A stretch of 64,000 nt of DNA from positions 32,203,464 to 32,267,463 of the forward strand of contig OZ020490.1 in assembly GCA_963971405.1 (NCBI GenBank). The letters are read 5' to 3'. Each line of letters starts with the position of its first letter. Position 1 is the stretch's first letter. A model generated the notes under the pieces. The model was not told the DNA's origin. It ran no database searches and worked only from the letters and a program-made list of their open reading frames with translations. This DNA is from Psococerastis gibbosa (taxonomy: Eukaryota; Arthropoda; Insecta; Psocodea; Psocidae). Below are positions 43,465-55,991 of the stretch, one piece after another. Both the position numbers and the translations under genes were made by a program.

Positions 43465-44314
43465 CCTCTACCCTAATACTTGCTCTCGTACAGGCCTACC
43501 TGTCAGCGATTTCCATCGGGTAACGCACCGGATGGTAGGTTTCGCCCTGACAGCTTATGTCTGATGCTGTTTTGCCACAATGCGGCAGAGTTCCTTATTA
43601 ATTATTGTAATCGCGAGTTATTGTAGAATTTTAAAACAGATACATCTGGGCAGGCTCTCTGCGTCTTTAGTCTTTTTGTGACACATATGAACTATGTAAA
43701 AATAATAATCATACAAAATAATGTTCTATTATATTACTTGTGTATTACTTTAATTTTTCATCACTATCCTGGCAGCAGATGGCGGTAACGCCAAGAGTGG
43801 GCGTAGGATAAAGTAAAGCAAGTACTTTAATTTTTGTCGGAAACTATTAAGTATGTATGTTGTGGCCTCTTCATCCCTTATGAAGACACAGTGCGATTGA
43901 CAGACAATAGACCGGATCGACTAGGATGGCAATTTCACCTTGACTAGGTCTCTATGTGGCAAAACTCGGGTTAACAGTCAATACCACATTTATTTCATAT
44001 TAAACGAAGGGCCGATTGGCTCAAATGACCATGATACCATACTGGGAACTAATTAATTATAATGCACTAGCAGTCCAGTGCTGGATTAACCCATGGGCAC
44101 TTGGGGCACAGGCCTACAAAAATGTCCCCCTCAAACGTGCATCATATAATCGGGTAATTTTACTTTTCGGTTTTGTAGTTTTTTCCAAAAATCCCAGATT
44201 ACGCGAAATATTAGTCCCCTCTGGTTTTTATGAAAGAACTAAGGTATCAAAAATGTAATATTTCCTATTATAAATACACCTGACGTCACTCGTCACTGGT
44301 GGTGAGGTAAATTC
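43465..44314. other. Non-coding, with repeat fragments
   Basis: A left terminus CAGTGCTGGATTAACCC is at 44075. 44135-44275 is half of a TTAA fold-back element (CATCATATAATCGGGTAATT). No exon seen. Confidence 0.4.
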
Positions 44315-44990
44315 TAGATAGGTCAGACCAACACATTACCACACAGCAATACTGGCAGGGCACGCAATGCATTTGAGCGTGAATTTTCTATCATTTTTTC
44401 AAAAAAACATTTTTTTGTACAAAAACAAATACTTTTTTGGGAAAGCAACTTGTCCTGTTTCGTTACTCAATTTAACACCTAAAACATACCTGAAATTAGA
44501 TATAATCGATAGAAAGGTGTCGCAGAAAAATGATTTTTTAGTCATTTTTCATTAAAATTTAGTCATTTTTATTTTTTTACCCCCAGAAGCAAACTATCAA
44601 GGGGCAAGCGACCCCCGCATTTTATCAACATTAACAACAACTACAATATATGTGAATTTAAAAGAAATCGTTGGAGCCGTTTTTGGAAAATAATTTTTTT
44701 AGACGTTTTTTTGAAGTTTTTTAAAAATAAAAACCCCCCAAATTGAGTTAGCCCAAAATAAAAAAAATGGTCCCGAGGTATGATTTTTGTGAACCTACAT
44801 GCCGAATTTCATCAAAATCGACCGAGTAGTTTGCCCGGAAATCGACGAACAGACAGACAGACAGACAGACATTTCGTAAAAACCACTTTTTTGGGTTCCT
44901 GGGACCTTAAAACGTGTAAATCCGTTGATATCTCGGAATCGAAAATTTCGACCGTCACAAAGCTTTCCTTATACTACGTATAAATTGGAA
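44315..44990 (+). repeat. Dispersed repeat R2 copy 2 and an adjoining conserved tail
   Basis: 44315-44600 matches 13360-13645. 44795-44980 contains CCGAATTTCATCAAAATCGA, an ACAG microsatellite and GATATCTCGGAATCGAAAAT, a composition common in dispersed arthropod repeats. Confidence 0.5.
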
Positions 44991-44991
44991 A

Positions 44992-45212
44992 GCAATAAAT
45001 AAATAAATAACTTTTCTGTTCTATTACTAAGACAAACTAGTTTAGATAGGGCTACAAAGCCCTCTCTTACGCTCAACAAGGAAGGCCCGGGACCACCTGC
45101 TTTACATGCCCTCCGAATCATGGCCAAAAAATATATCGATTGTGGGACTCAAACCAACAACCTTTCGGGTGAAAGTTGCTGCAGTCTGCACCACTACTCT
45201 ACATGTCCTGAC
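44992..45212 (-). repeat. tRNA-derived SINE, complete, antisense
   Basis: Tail complement AATAAATAAATAAATAAC, body, decayed B box complement (GGGACTCAAACC) and head to ACATGTCCTG. Confidence 0.7.
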
Positions 45213-46893
45213 TAAATCCTAAATTGGGTCATTTTAACCGACCGACATATTTCGTCTAGACACAAGGTCTAGCCTATTGCAATACTATAATGTAATACTA
45301 TATTGTAGGTATCTAACTTCACATGTCATTCCATTAATTTATTACTCCAGAGAATGACTTAATAGATGATATCTTTAACGCATGAAGTGTGAAATTTGTG
45401 TGTATAATTGTACTGTGCGTACATCCCATGGTCATGTTATCTTACAATTAGAGCGGAAATACCAGCTGAGGTGGCTGACGACCCAATACCGGTTTCAGAC
45501 TTTCAGTGGCATGCTAGCGGCTGCGAGTCACTACACGTCATGTGATCGGAGACGTGTCGTAACTCACGGGTAATAACATAGGCTAACCTGCAGAGACGAC
45601 TGAAGAGGTTAATGGCCCTGATAACTCAAATATTTATTTAATCGAAGATTTATTTGGATTTATTTTTTGTGCGCATGTTGTTTCCATATACTGTATGTAT
45701 CTGAATCAGAATTGTTTTTTTTTTTTTTAAATTTTGGTACCGCCATAAACCAATTTTCACTCATACTCATATTTATTGGTCGAATATTGGAACAATATTA
45801 GATATAAACAATATTAATCAGGGGGATTAAGGTACATTCATAAAAAAAATTTTGTATGCACTTAATATTGTATTAAAAAATAAAAATAAAATAATTGTCC
45901 TCCGGACTTTAAATATCAGACTAGTTTCATTTTCATAGAAGATTAATTGCACACAAAAAATTTAAAGAATGTATCCGAATAACTTCTTCAGCCGCCTCAC
46001 TAAGTAACTCATACAGTGCCTACTTGTGTTGAGTTACGACACGTCTCCAATCGTATAGTATGTACAGGCTCGCACTGCACTGCCACCGAAGCCACCTGAG
46101 AATAAGGGTGGCAGAGTCTACGATAGCTGGGAAACGTCGTAGCCAGAACTGTAGAGCCAGGACGGTTGTTGCATGGGTCCATGGGTATAGCGAAGCTAGG
46201 AATGGATTCAGTCCCACCTGGTCCGGATTTTAGGTCAGACCGATCCGAAGAAAGTACAGAGGACAGAAAGTAGCTTAATTTTGACTGTATTGGGCTTATG
46301 GCGAGAACTACCTGCTTACACTGGGAAACAACCGCGCCTGACCTACGGATGGGTGGGTATCTCACCCACCTGGCAACTATATCTCCTATTATGATTGGGC
46401 TAATGGGCGCGAAAAACTCCAGGACCATCGTTTGGGAGTACTTGATTGTCGACAGAAAAAATATCAACACAACGCAATGAAAAAAACGCACAATATGAAA
46501 CATGCAAATGCAAAACTAAACTAAATCTTACTTACTGTCAAGCGACATTTTTTCAACTTACCCAAACTTATCGTCTATAAAGCAAAAGTGAAAACGGTTA
46601 CTAACGGTATAAGCAAAATATCTTTACGGTACAGGAAATTGCTGAATTTTGGTAAAAACACCATAATTTCTATGAAAGTAAATTTCGGTCTCCATATTTA
46701 GGGTCGGTGCTTACATTCTACAGCTCATTTACGCTTTGTGGCTCAGGCTTTATGGACCTGTTTCGAATAGACATCTATAGACAAATGACGTCAAATACCA
46801 ATGTTTTGTTTGGTTGGACTCAAGTATTTTTCTATGCGAAAGAGATCCATAGCAGTAATGCAGAACATAACTCAATTTAAATATTATATTGAT
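45213..46893. other. Intergenic region with two SINE-2 copies
   Basis: SINE-2 copies at about 45505-45625 (plus) and 45943-46080 (minus). A small hairpin GGTGGGTATCTCACCCACC lies near 46352-46371. The 164-codon minus-strand frame at 46009-46503 overlaps SINE-2 and shows no recognisable domain. Confidence 0.4.
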
Positions 46894-47819
46894 TTAAACA
46901 GGTAATTCGCCAAAATTTGTATAACAACGGAATTCATTCGCTAAGTTATTTTTATGTTTCGGTAAAAAACTACACGGTTTTACATTACCAACACGTAGAG
47001 CTATATCCTCCATGGTGGCACCAGTGCAGAGGACGATCTTCGTGTCTGCACTTTTCTTGAGTAGTTGTACTGTTCGGAAGGTTTTTGAAAGGCATTCTTC
47101 CGATAAAAATGGCGGATCCGCTAATATTACATCAAACGAGTTGTGAAGTCTGAAAAGACAAAAGACAATGTTACTAGTAGTTAAAGACTCGTATCTGTAC
47201 TTGATTAAGTCATGCTTTCGCCTGTTTCATTGCGTCAATGGTTAGCTTGTCTCAGCTAGTCCATTATCGCTTGTAGTCGGTGTAGGTTGACATCGAGAAC
47301 ATACTATACCAGTTTGTCAATGGCCAAAAATACATAAGGAAACAATACAAACAATTTCCGAAATGCATGGGGTCGTTGGCAATGGAAAAGGGACCTATGG
47401 GTCTGGGTCCATAAAAAGCCTTCAAAATAAGAGTCTCCGTAACTCTTTGCAACGTCTATCTGATTTTTTAAAAGTGAAACTAACCTTTCATCTACGTTCA
47501 GAGGTTGCCTATAGTCGTAAAACTGAAAGCTGTCACCAAACTTGGAAAATCTCTTATCAAATTCCAAAAGCGTTACAGAAACTTCCTCATCCAGCAGCGG
47601 CTGGCACAGCGTTGGACAGCTTACTAGGGCCACTTTGCATCCATTTTTAGCGAGATGACTGACAGCTCGACATAACGTTTCTGTTGTTTCTTCGTCGTAC
47701 CAAAATTGACTTAGCTGCCAGTCTTCGTTGTCGGTTTCTGCGTTTTTCTCATGCAGAAACTGCTGTAATATAGCCATCGTATCAGCAGGGAGCGTTGGGA
47801 CATCGTCATCATCGGACAT
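46894..47819 (-). CDS. EEF1AKMT1: eEF1A lysine methyltransferase 1 (formerly N6AMT2), two coding exons
   Basis: Exons 47819-47485 and 47149-46894 (minus), junction phase 2, 196 residues. Exon 1 starts MSDDDDVPTLPADTMAILQQ and carries the family signatures NEDWQLSQFWYDEET and LEFDKRFSKFG. Exon 2 supplies the catalytic DPPF motif (residues 123-126) in FDVILADPPFLSEECL, then IVLCTGATMED and the signature NNLANEFRCYTNFG. Human EEF1AKMT1 is 214 aa and methylates a lysine of elongation factor eEF1A using S-adenosylmethionine. I chose the ATG at 47819 because it follows directly after a splice acceptor (TTTACAG, ending 47823), which implies a 5' UTR intron. The upstream in-frame ATG at 47849 would lie in that intron. 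Divergent from GCLM. Confidence 0.93.
47195..47390 (+). repeat. Dispersed repeat R3, copy 2
   Basis: Occupies most of the EEF1AKMT1 intron. Homologous to 36235-36415. Confidence 0.5.
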
Positions 47820-48269
47820 TTTCTGTAAATCAATAAATATATAAACCAATCAATCAATTAATCAACCATTGTCCGTGATCCACCAAGGTGAGATAGATGG
47901 TGTCTTAACTACATTTTTTTTTTTTTTTTGCGCTACATGGACGCGCTTAATAAGACCATTGACCAATCTCCTTTGACTTCTTCTGCCATCGATATCGTTG
48001 CAGTTGTTGCATTTATAAGTTGCCTCATGTGCTAATCTACTGCGTTCACTTGATACTATTCAGTTCATCGATATTATTCACTGTTCAATGCCACTAATAA
48101 CATCATCTTCTGAACTAGATGGCGTCCAATGATTCCATCACCTGGGTTGCCTACTTATGCTCTCCATTCTCGCTCTGTTCACAGAATCTTCTTTGTCTAG
48201 GATCTCATCTATCTTTGCCTTAAATTATCAATCGAAGGCGATGGTTATTAGTTCGAGAGCTATGGAATG

Positions 48270-48985
48270 TTCGGAATAGTTGGTTCTTGGTGGTAATCAA
48301 GTAGAGTGGGTCAAATCCTTCAAGTATCTTGGAATACTCATTGATTCCCGCCTTACCTTAAATTTTCACTATGAGACGATCTCAAGTAAAACGAAATGCA
48401 AAATGTCGCTGTTTCGTAAGGTGAAATTCCTTCTGCCACGTACCGCTAAAATCACTTTGTTCAACTCTTTAATTCGGCCACACTACTACTACTGTACAAC
48501 AGTGTTTTACCCGGCGAACCGCTGCGCGCTTGACGCTCTGCAGAAGCAAGTGAATGAAGCTATGCGTGTTATTTTAAATAAACCTAGAGATGCCAGAGGG
48601 AACCGGGATACTGAGGTGGCAGTCATGAGACGCAATCTGGGATGGAACACGCTCGAGGAATCTACTTTTTATCGAAGGTATGACATTTCTGTTTAAAATA
48701 ACCAAGGGTTTGCTTCCATCGTATTTAAATTCCCTTGTTCAGTATAACTCGGATGTCCATTAACATGCCACAAGGAATTTTACAGGATTTGCACAAGTTT
48801 CGGCCACGGGCTCATCCTCAAAGTCACTTTTTGCAAATGGTATAGCGCAATACAATCGACTGAGTCAAGCTATTCGTGTGTGTGGAACAGTGTCGTCATT
48901 TAAAAAGAAGATATGCGAAGAAAGTCGAGTGTACAACTTCAGCTGTAGTACAGCGGGAGAAAACATTTATTCGAAGCGTTAGGAC
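48270..48985 (+). mobile_element. Truncated LINE: C-terminal half of a reverse transcriptase
   Basis: An open frame to 48696 reads WVKSFKYLGILIDSRLTLNF and LFNSLIRPHYYYCTTVFYPA, the post-catalytic RT region. Homology continues after a frame change (LPSYLNSLVQYNSD, YNRLSQAIRVCGTV) to about 48981. This is a different clade from the 16-21 kb LINE. It lies between EEF1AKMT1 and GCLM. Confidence 0.75.
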
Positions 48986-49367
48986 CAAGAGGTTGTTTAT
49001 ATTAGCCTTTGGCTACCAAGCAACAACAACAATCTGCAAATGAATGTACAAAATCCACTTAGAATAGCCGTTGTCTGTCGTACTTGTAGTCCATTTTTTT
49101 GGCTTCGACGTGCAAGTGTGCAACCATCCCCAAATTCTAAGAGGCCTTAAAATAATTATACTTACATCTTAAGTCGGTTTTATTAATTTAAATTATAAAA
49201 TTTCCCGGTAGCTAATTTGTAATTTGCTTTGTTTACAAACAAAAGCATGTATTGTCGCATTGTCGCAATTATCGATATTCGGTACCGATCAAATCGAAAT
49301 GTCGGCAATGTCGCGCTCTCGTTACTGTCGTCTGCTGACCAACTGAATCACAAAAACTGAAAAACAG

Positions 49368-50652
49368 TAGAGGTGCGACGAGCGATACACCGGCCTGTAT
49401 CGATTCATTTCGAGTCGGGTAGTGAAATGAATCGATTCTTTCTTTCGATACAATGATACACCGGGCTTCTGATGCAGCCCAAAATCACAGTATAAGAAGA
49501 CATATCTTTGCAACTAACTTCACTGAGCTGCTAAGAGAATGTATGATAATATATTTCGGGTTTCGTCTTAGTTGTTGGGTTTGTCATTTAAAGCGTCATG
49601 ATTAATTTCGGGTTTAACAGTCAATTTAAAATAAAGTGAACCCAGGCTCAAACGAGTGAACGATGCAGTGATACACCAATTCAGCGAATGCTCGAATCAG
49701 ATTGAATTTAAAAGACAGGGAAGCCATTTAGTCTGCTACAAATTTGTCTGCCATCTTATGACTATATCAAACCAATCTCAATATTAGTTGAGAGGGTTAT
49801 TACCTGACACGTTATGATTTCTTTCGGGTAGCTGGGACATCATAGTTTACTAACTGCTACTTAGTTTAACACCGATGCAGCAGCTGAGCAGCGCTACCCT
49901 GAGTCCCTGACCACCCCTAGCCGCCATATATATTGATAACGGTACGTAGTACGTACAGGGTCAGTCGTCTGGGTTTCCGGTCTGTATACAGCCGGGGGGG
50001 GGGGGCGGGGCCCTCGGGGTGATTGCTATAACGCTAGCCGCCATACACAAGGTCAGGGTATACAACCCCGGCCCTCCAGGGCCGTGCCGCTGGGGCCTCC
50101 GTGGTGATTGTGTACCGGAAGCGGTTTACGCCCGGCGCCGAGACTAATCTAAATTCTAAACAGTACTCTGAACTGTATCAATAATCAATTCCGCTAATGC
50201 CCGATTGCTCGAACCGGATTGAATTTAAAAGATAGGAAGATCTATTAGCCTGCCACTAATTTGTCTACCATCCTATGGTTATAACTAACCAATCCAATTA
50301 TAAGTTGAGGAGGTTATCACCTGACACGCTATGATTTCTTTCGGGTAGCAGGGACATCTAAGTCTACAAGCCGCAATAGAAATTGGCATAAGAAGGTTTG
50401 TTTTAATAAATGTAAACATTAAGATGTACCAGGCATCTTATACTGAAAAAAATGAAAAATACCGATACTTCATAATAAGATGAGAGATAAGATATACAAA
50501 TTGTGCGAGTTAAGCGCTCATTTTAAAATTTTAATTTTTGTGGGTTGGTGTATCGCTGTATTGAAACATTTTGCACTGTGTCGTTTGATGTACCGATGCA
50601 GCGCACTGTATCGATTCTTTCGAGTCGGGTAGTATCGCTCGTCGCACCTCTA
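49368..50652. mobile_element. Non-autonomous hAT element, 1285 bp, just upstream of GCLM
   Basis: Termini TAGAGGTGCGACGAGCGATA and TATCGCTCGTCGCACCTCTA form perfect 20-bp inverted repeats with AAAAACAG on both sides (49360-49367, 50653-50660). GTATCGATTC-type subterminal repeats occur at both ends. Internally, 49650-49870 is repeated at 50180-50370 (CTTTCGGGTAGC, CCTGACACG). A G run lies at 49993-50005. There is no transposase ORF. It ends 86 bp before the GCLM start codon. Confidence 0.9.
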
Positions 50653-50738
50653 AAAAACAGTCACAAACAAAATTTTGAGTTCTGTTCCTGTTGACATTTT
50701 ACACAATTTTACAAGTTTAGCCGATACTCGTTGGCAAA

Positions 50739-53700
50739 ATGGTATTTAAAATTCCCGAGAACGCCAAGAAAATCTACGTAAATACGGGAAACATTTTGAA
50801 TCTAAATGAAATTAAGAAATTAACTGGGCATAACCGTGCGGACGAGGTATGACATGCTAGGACTTAGCTACTTCTTCTCAAGGATGAACCGGCTTGCTTC
50901 AATTTTATTGCGTATTATGCTGCAACATGAGCCTTTTTAAGCTCAAGTTTAAACATCATACAATGGCAAATTGAGCAGCTTAATTTTTAAGTCTCCAGCT
51001 AGAAACAATTGGCATGAATTAGGCTATGATAATGAAATCTGTAAGGTCACATGTATTATAGGTTGTACCGGATCTGCATACTGTAGATGTTAGGCCCATA
51101 TTTTGTCCTTCACCGTAATTTGTGCAGTATTCTCCCACAGAATCTAGGAAATAATTAATAATAGCTTATTTCATTGGAAAGCATGGTAGGCCTGCCATGT
51201 GTTTTTGATTGATAAGGATTGAGGTAAGTAAACATGTTTGGCTATCTCTTACTACAAGGCTACAATGGTTAGCGTAGCATGTTGTGAGTATACTTTTTAT
51301 CACTTAATTATCAATCGAACATCTTGAGCATTTTAGAATCCGTCTTCGCGCCTTCCGCCTCGCCGCCAATTTACAAAAAGTACCTACGCGCATTTCGTTG
51401 TGGCCAGGTTTTCTGCCATTAATTCTTTCTTGCTCTCTGCTTTCAGCTTGTAGAGAGCTTGAAGATCACCCTAGCAACGGCAGAAGGTGTAAATGACGAT
51501 GGAAATTCGTCTATTATTCAGGTAGTACTTTTATTTTTTAAGAGGAAGGTGATCGTTGATATCGGCTTATGTTCGTATATGTAAAGTAAAAATACATTTA
51601 TTTCCTTCAAATATTTTTTAACAATAATATACATAAATTACATAAGACATTATCAAGTTTTGGCGCAGTGATTTTTTCGGTCATCGGTAAAGGTTAAGCT
51701 ATCCCGCGGTTCAACCAGTGGATGAAAATGTACTGAAGTGGAAGGCAAACGTCCCACTGACAAGATAATTTGCATTTTAAGCAAGGATTGTTTTATTTGC
51801 ATGGCTGACATGTTCCTTCCATAAAAGTTTTGTCATAAGTGCCTTGTACCTAGTAATGCAAACATTCGATGCCTTCTCCCCACACCGGCCACACCTGTAG
51901 ACAGACACATTCTAATCCAAAAACACCAACGGTAACCAAATAAGGCAACACCTTCGCGCGCACACACCGACCGGCGCAAATACTCGAAAGAGTCCCGCGC
52001 CTAATAATTAATAAATTAAAATTCGATATAAAAAGAGCTGTAAGTAAATAACTATGCTTCATCGACCTTTAATACTCTCAGAAATGGGTATCTCTTTGGC
52101 TAAATAAACGATAAATAATTAAACTTTGTTATTTTATTAGGGGGTAGATTAACTAGACTTTTGCTCGTGATTCTTATAGTGGACAGAAGTTTACTGACTT
52201 ATCAAATTATAACTCAGCAAAAATTATAAATTATATGCAATGAAATAGTACTGTACAAATTGAATAGTGCAATTTAAATAGATGTTTGGTTTTCTTAGGT
52301 ATCAAGAAATGACGGGACCGTCGGAGAAGGGAATGATGCTGTCGGTCGGGAAAGTCTAAAAATAAGTGTAAAATGTTTTATCCAATCTGCCAATCCAGAA
52401 GAACTGAAAGACGCTTTAACAAATGGTAATTGCTAATTTTTCATCTAGTTGAGTTCATGTTGAGTACTCTCCGTGACAAAAGACAATGTGGCTTTGACTG
52501 TGTATCGCAACCATAGAAATATCTTAACTGGAACGGCAGGAGCTATAATATCCCTTCCAGGGCCCCCTTTTACCATAAGCCAATTATCAGAGATAAGTAC
52601 CAATCTAAAAAATATCCAAGTCTTACACAGTGCATCATAGCTGAGCGGATACCTGGACCCTGTCAAAACTCTGTACTTAACGTCACGAAAATGGATTCGC
52701 TGGTGCTAGCCTGCAAATTGGAACCGTCAGCCGGTTGTCTAGTCTGCAGGAGATTTGAGCTGTCGTACAGGAACTGAGCTAGAGTGGTTCGGTTGCTGAT
52801 GTTGGAGTCAGCGATATTGACACTGACGTATTTGTAGCTAATACCATATCGTTAATTTACAGTTTTCTCCGCTCTTAATGTCACGAAGCTGGATTCGCTG
52901 GTGCTGGCCTGCAAATTGGAACGTCAGCGTCAGCGGTGTTGTCTGGTCTGCAGGAGATTTGGACTGTCGTACAGGAACTGAGCGAGAGTGGTTCGGTTGC
53001 TGATGTTGGAGTCAGCGATATTGACACTGACGTATTTGTAGCTAATACCGTATCGTTAATTTACAGTTTTCTCCGCTCTTAATGTCACGAAACTGGATTC
53101 GCTGGTGCTGGCCTGCAAATTGGAACCGTCAGCGGTGTTGTCTGGTCTGCAGGAGATTTGGGCTGTCGTACAGGAACTGAGCGAGAGTGGTTCTGTTGCT
53201 GATGTTGGAGTCAGCGATATTGACACTGACGTATTTGTAGCTCTGTACAACTGGGCAAAGGTGAGTAATTATGCTATGGAGTGTTGGAATATCTGGCATG
53301 GCAAATGTGAGACTTTCGTGGGTGCTGAAGTTTGTGGCCAGACTTAGATTGCATGACCGCTGAAATTGCCATGTGTAATACTGTAATGTTCATAGAAAGG
53401 CATTATGTAGGTTAAGGGTCGGGGGCACGGCAGCGGCGCCGCGTTTGCAGACGACTCTGTTAAGAGCGCTTCTCAGGCCGTATTTAAGTTTTCCGGAGAG
53501 TGTCATCTCCGGTCTTCGTCAACAGGCCCAATTGAAATAATTGAATAGGAGATAGGAGATATAAAACATAAAAGATGTGTCTAATCTTGTCAGTAATGCC
53601 TCTGTACTACCCGACCACGATCGGAAGACATTCGGAACACCTTGTTCATTCTAAAACTTGCATAAGCGGAACACCGAGTTTTAGTGGATTTCTATATTCT

Positions 53701-55390
53701 TCTTCTTCTTCTGACTCTACAGCCAGCTACTATCTCGGTTGTACAAGGCTCCACCATCTACGGATTTCCAACTCGCGAAGGTCAGTTTCCAACTCATCCT
53801 TCCAGCGTTCTTCCTTAATGGATTTTTATAAATTTTCCAAATGTCCTCTTATCGTGGTAGGATAGTATGCGGGGCTACTGCATTTCTAGGCGTTGTCTAA
53901 TACAATTTATCTTCTTTCACAAATGATAGTTTTAATTTCAAATTTTAAGTTGAAGCTTTTTAAGAGCATTTTCATTAAATAATAGATCGTAGCTTGAAAA
54001 TACCTTGTAGGCGATTTTGCTGGACAAGCAAGCAGTAAAAAGCAACATTCACTTTTCTAAAACATTTCATAAGCTCTGAACTTATATACTAATATAATAT
54101 ATATATATATATAATATATAACATACTTATATAACTAATGCTGCAGATGGAAAACTTAACGACACGCTGAAAAGCTGACTATTTGTCGCTTACGTCGTAT
54201 TGTCATCACACCATCGTAATGCTACATGTGACTTTTGCAGGTGAAACCGCGAATTATTCAGATTAACCTGGCCGTCTGTTGCGTAGTACCGCCCATTCTC
54301 CAAGAGTTTTGTAAAGATAACAATGTGCAACTGTTGACGCATAGTGACCCGCTAGGTAAGTAGCAGCTGTAGTAGTATGAATGAATGAACCGCCTAACAC
54401 TACTAAGTCTTTTTTTCATGTTAACCATAACTTAATAACAGTATACATAGTAATATTTAACTTAAATTATCGTATATGGAATATAAAAGGGGGTGGGAAG
54501 AAGGTAATAAAGGAGGGGGGGGAGAGGGGTCCATTGTTTGTACTGCTACGAGGCCAGGTAAAATGTTTTTGGGTATAAAACAGGTAAACCTACTTCTCTC
54601 TCCATATATATAGATATAAGATTGGCAATCATTGCGTCGAGGCAATTTGGACCTTTGAGACTGCTGCTCTGATGTGGGAAGTGGTGCTCTTGCCAAACCA
54701 CTGCCTCAGATGTTTCAACCAGGATGTTCTTCTTCTGCCGTGAGCCCTCGGTTTTTCTATCTTCCCTTGGATTATTACATGCAGAGGCGATATTTTTCGT
54801 TCCTCATCACATAGCTGAAGTATGTTAGATTCCGCTTCTTAACCGTCAACAGCAACTTCTTTCTGTGCTTATTCGTCTCAGGAATCCTCAGGACCTCGAC
54901 GTACTTGACGTGGGCTCAATATTAATATTAATATTTACTTCCTTTTACTTCTACAGCTTCCTTATCCTCATGGAAGGCCGGCGACATTACAGCAGCTTTT
55001 CCACACAGCCCTGTCCTGGGTTGAGAGCCCCAAACTTCTGATATCCCCGGCGATCTTTCTTCCCAGTGTAACTTTCGGCCTCCCTGGTGGTCTTCTTCCT
55101 TGTATCTCCCGGTTCATTATACTCTTTTGACTAGGTGGTTTTCGTCTATACGTAGTACATCTCCCCCCAGTTCAGCCTCTGTTCTCATGTACGTCACTCA
55201 TCTCATGCATTATATCTTTACCGGTATTTCTTTTTCAGATATCCTACCTCGACCTGCCCTGTGTCAAGCATTCGGGTTGTCAGATACGAACGTTGTGAGC
55301 CTGGATTGGGTTGTGCGATACCTGACGCACATTCACTACCGTGGAGTTCTGCATAGCAAAGGATACCTAGTCAGCATTACCAAAGGCTAA
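50739..55390 (+). CDS. GCLM: Glutamate-cysteine ligase regulatory (modifier) subunit, six exons
   Basis: Exons 50739-50846, 51447-51521, 52299-52425, 53067-53260, 54241-54355 and 55239-55390. All introns are GT-AG and phases agree, giving 256 residues (human 274). Signatures match GCLM: VNTGNILNLNEIKKL at the N-terminus; VTKLDSLVLACKLEP and VGVSDIDTDVFVALYNWAKV in the aldo-keto-reductase-like barrel; INLAVCCVVPPILQEF; VQLLTHSDP; and C-terminal RYLTHIHYRGVLHSKGYLVS. The subunit binds the catalytic subunit GCLC in the cytosol and raises its affinity for glutamate and its resistance to glutathione feedback, in the first step of glutathione synthesis. Exon 3 to 4 is phase 1 (codon split G|TT). 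Two decayed copies of exon 4 precede it, and a hAT element sits in the promoter region. Confidence 0.95.
52670..53060 (+). pseudogene. Two decayed tandem copies of GCLM exon 4
   Basis: Copy 1 (about 52672-52836) has no acceptor and starts with an in-frame stop. Copy 2 (about 52863-53040) has the same TTAATTTACAG acceptor as the real exon but carries a small insertion (GTCAGCGTCAGCGG) that shifts the frame. Both lack the exon 3' end with its GTGAGT donor and end at the same point (TTTGTAGCTAATACC). Repeat period 198-204 bp. Confidence 0.85.
53690..53820 (-). mobile_element. LINE C-terminal fragment in GCLM intron 4
   Basis: The minus strand reads RWKDELETDLRELE, then RRWWSLVQPR. It matches 1640-1815. 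Confidence 0.45.
54400..54960. other. GCLM intron 5 with LINE remnant
   Basis: 54655-54790 shares GAGACTGCTGCTCTGATG and CCAAACCACTGCCTCAG with 34380 and 2455. A G-rich tract lies at 54488-54530. No exon seen here. Confidence 0.4.
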
Positions 55391-55991
55391 GTTAATGTCC
55401 AGCTTGTTTGCTATGTAAGGTACGGGTTTCTTAAAATTGTGCCAGATGTTTTTAATTTTTTTTTTTTTGTTGGAATCTGACACTAGATATTGTTTCAGTC
55501 ATCCCACAACCTTACCGACTAAACAATGACCATTAATGGCATTTTATGGAAATTATTTACGTATTATTATTACAAGGACTTTCACGGTCGCAGTCAAATG
55601 AAGAAGCAGTAGAATTTGGGCTGATAGGCTGTGGTCGATCTGAAAGGGTGTTCCAAACGTTTCGATGACATCTGCGGTCGACAGTGGAACTGCAAAGCTC
55701 CTGAGATACAATCTTAGATGTCTACGTAGTTCCACTGAAGATGTTGACCGCTGATGTTGACGGAATGATTGTAAGTACCATGGCCTATTAGACCGGATTC
55801 TACTGCCTCATAATCGACTTATATAGCATACTCAAGTATATTTATAAATAATCAAAAATACAAATTAGCAAAAAATTGACCTACCGCAAGACGTCGGCTC
55901 ATGTGCGGTTTAAATCATACATTATTTTATTAAAACAATTTTACATTATACATTGTGAAAACAATATGAATCACGAATTGTTGTATGTGAA
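55391..55991. other. GCLM 3' flank with a dispersed inverted-repeat remnant
   Basis: 55600-55800 contains TGGGCTGATAGGC, AACGTTTCGATGACATCTGC and GGATTCTACTGCC, a decayed relative of 61411-61571. No strong AATAAA close to the stop was recognised. Confidence 0.4.

Noticed and set aside
46009-46503. 164-codon open frame on the minus strand
   Set aside because: It overlaps a SINE-2 copy, has no recognisable domain or consistent splice structure, and looks like chance openness in repeat sequence.
49770-50300. GAGGTTAT and GGAGGTTAT sites
   Set aside because: They are the two halves of an internal duplication inside the hAT element and lack the first box.
53056-53250. Minus-strand frame opposite GCLM exon 4
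   Set aside because: Complete antisense overlap with an exon whose plus-strand protein is clearly GCLM.
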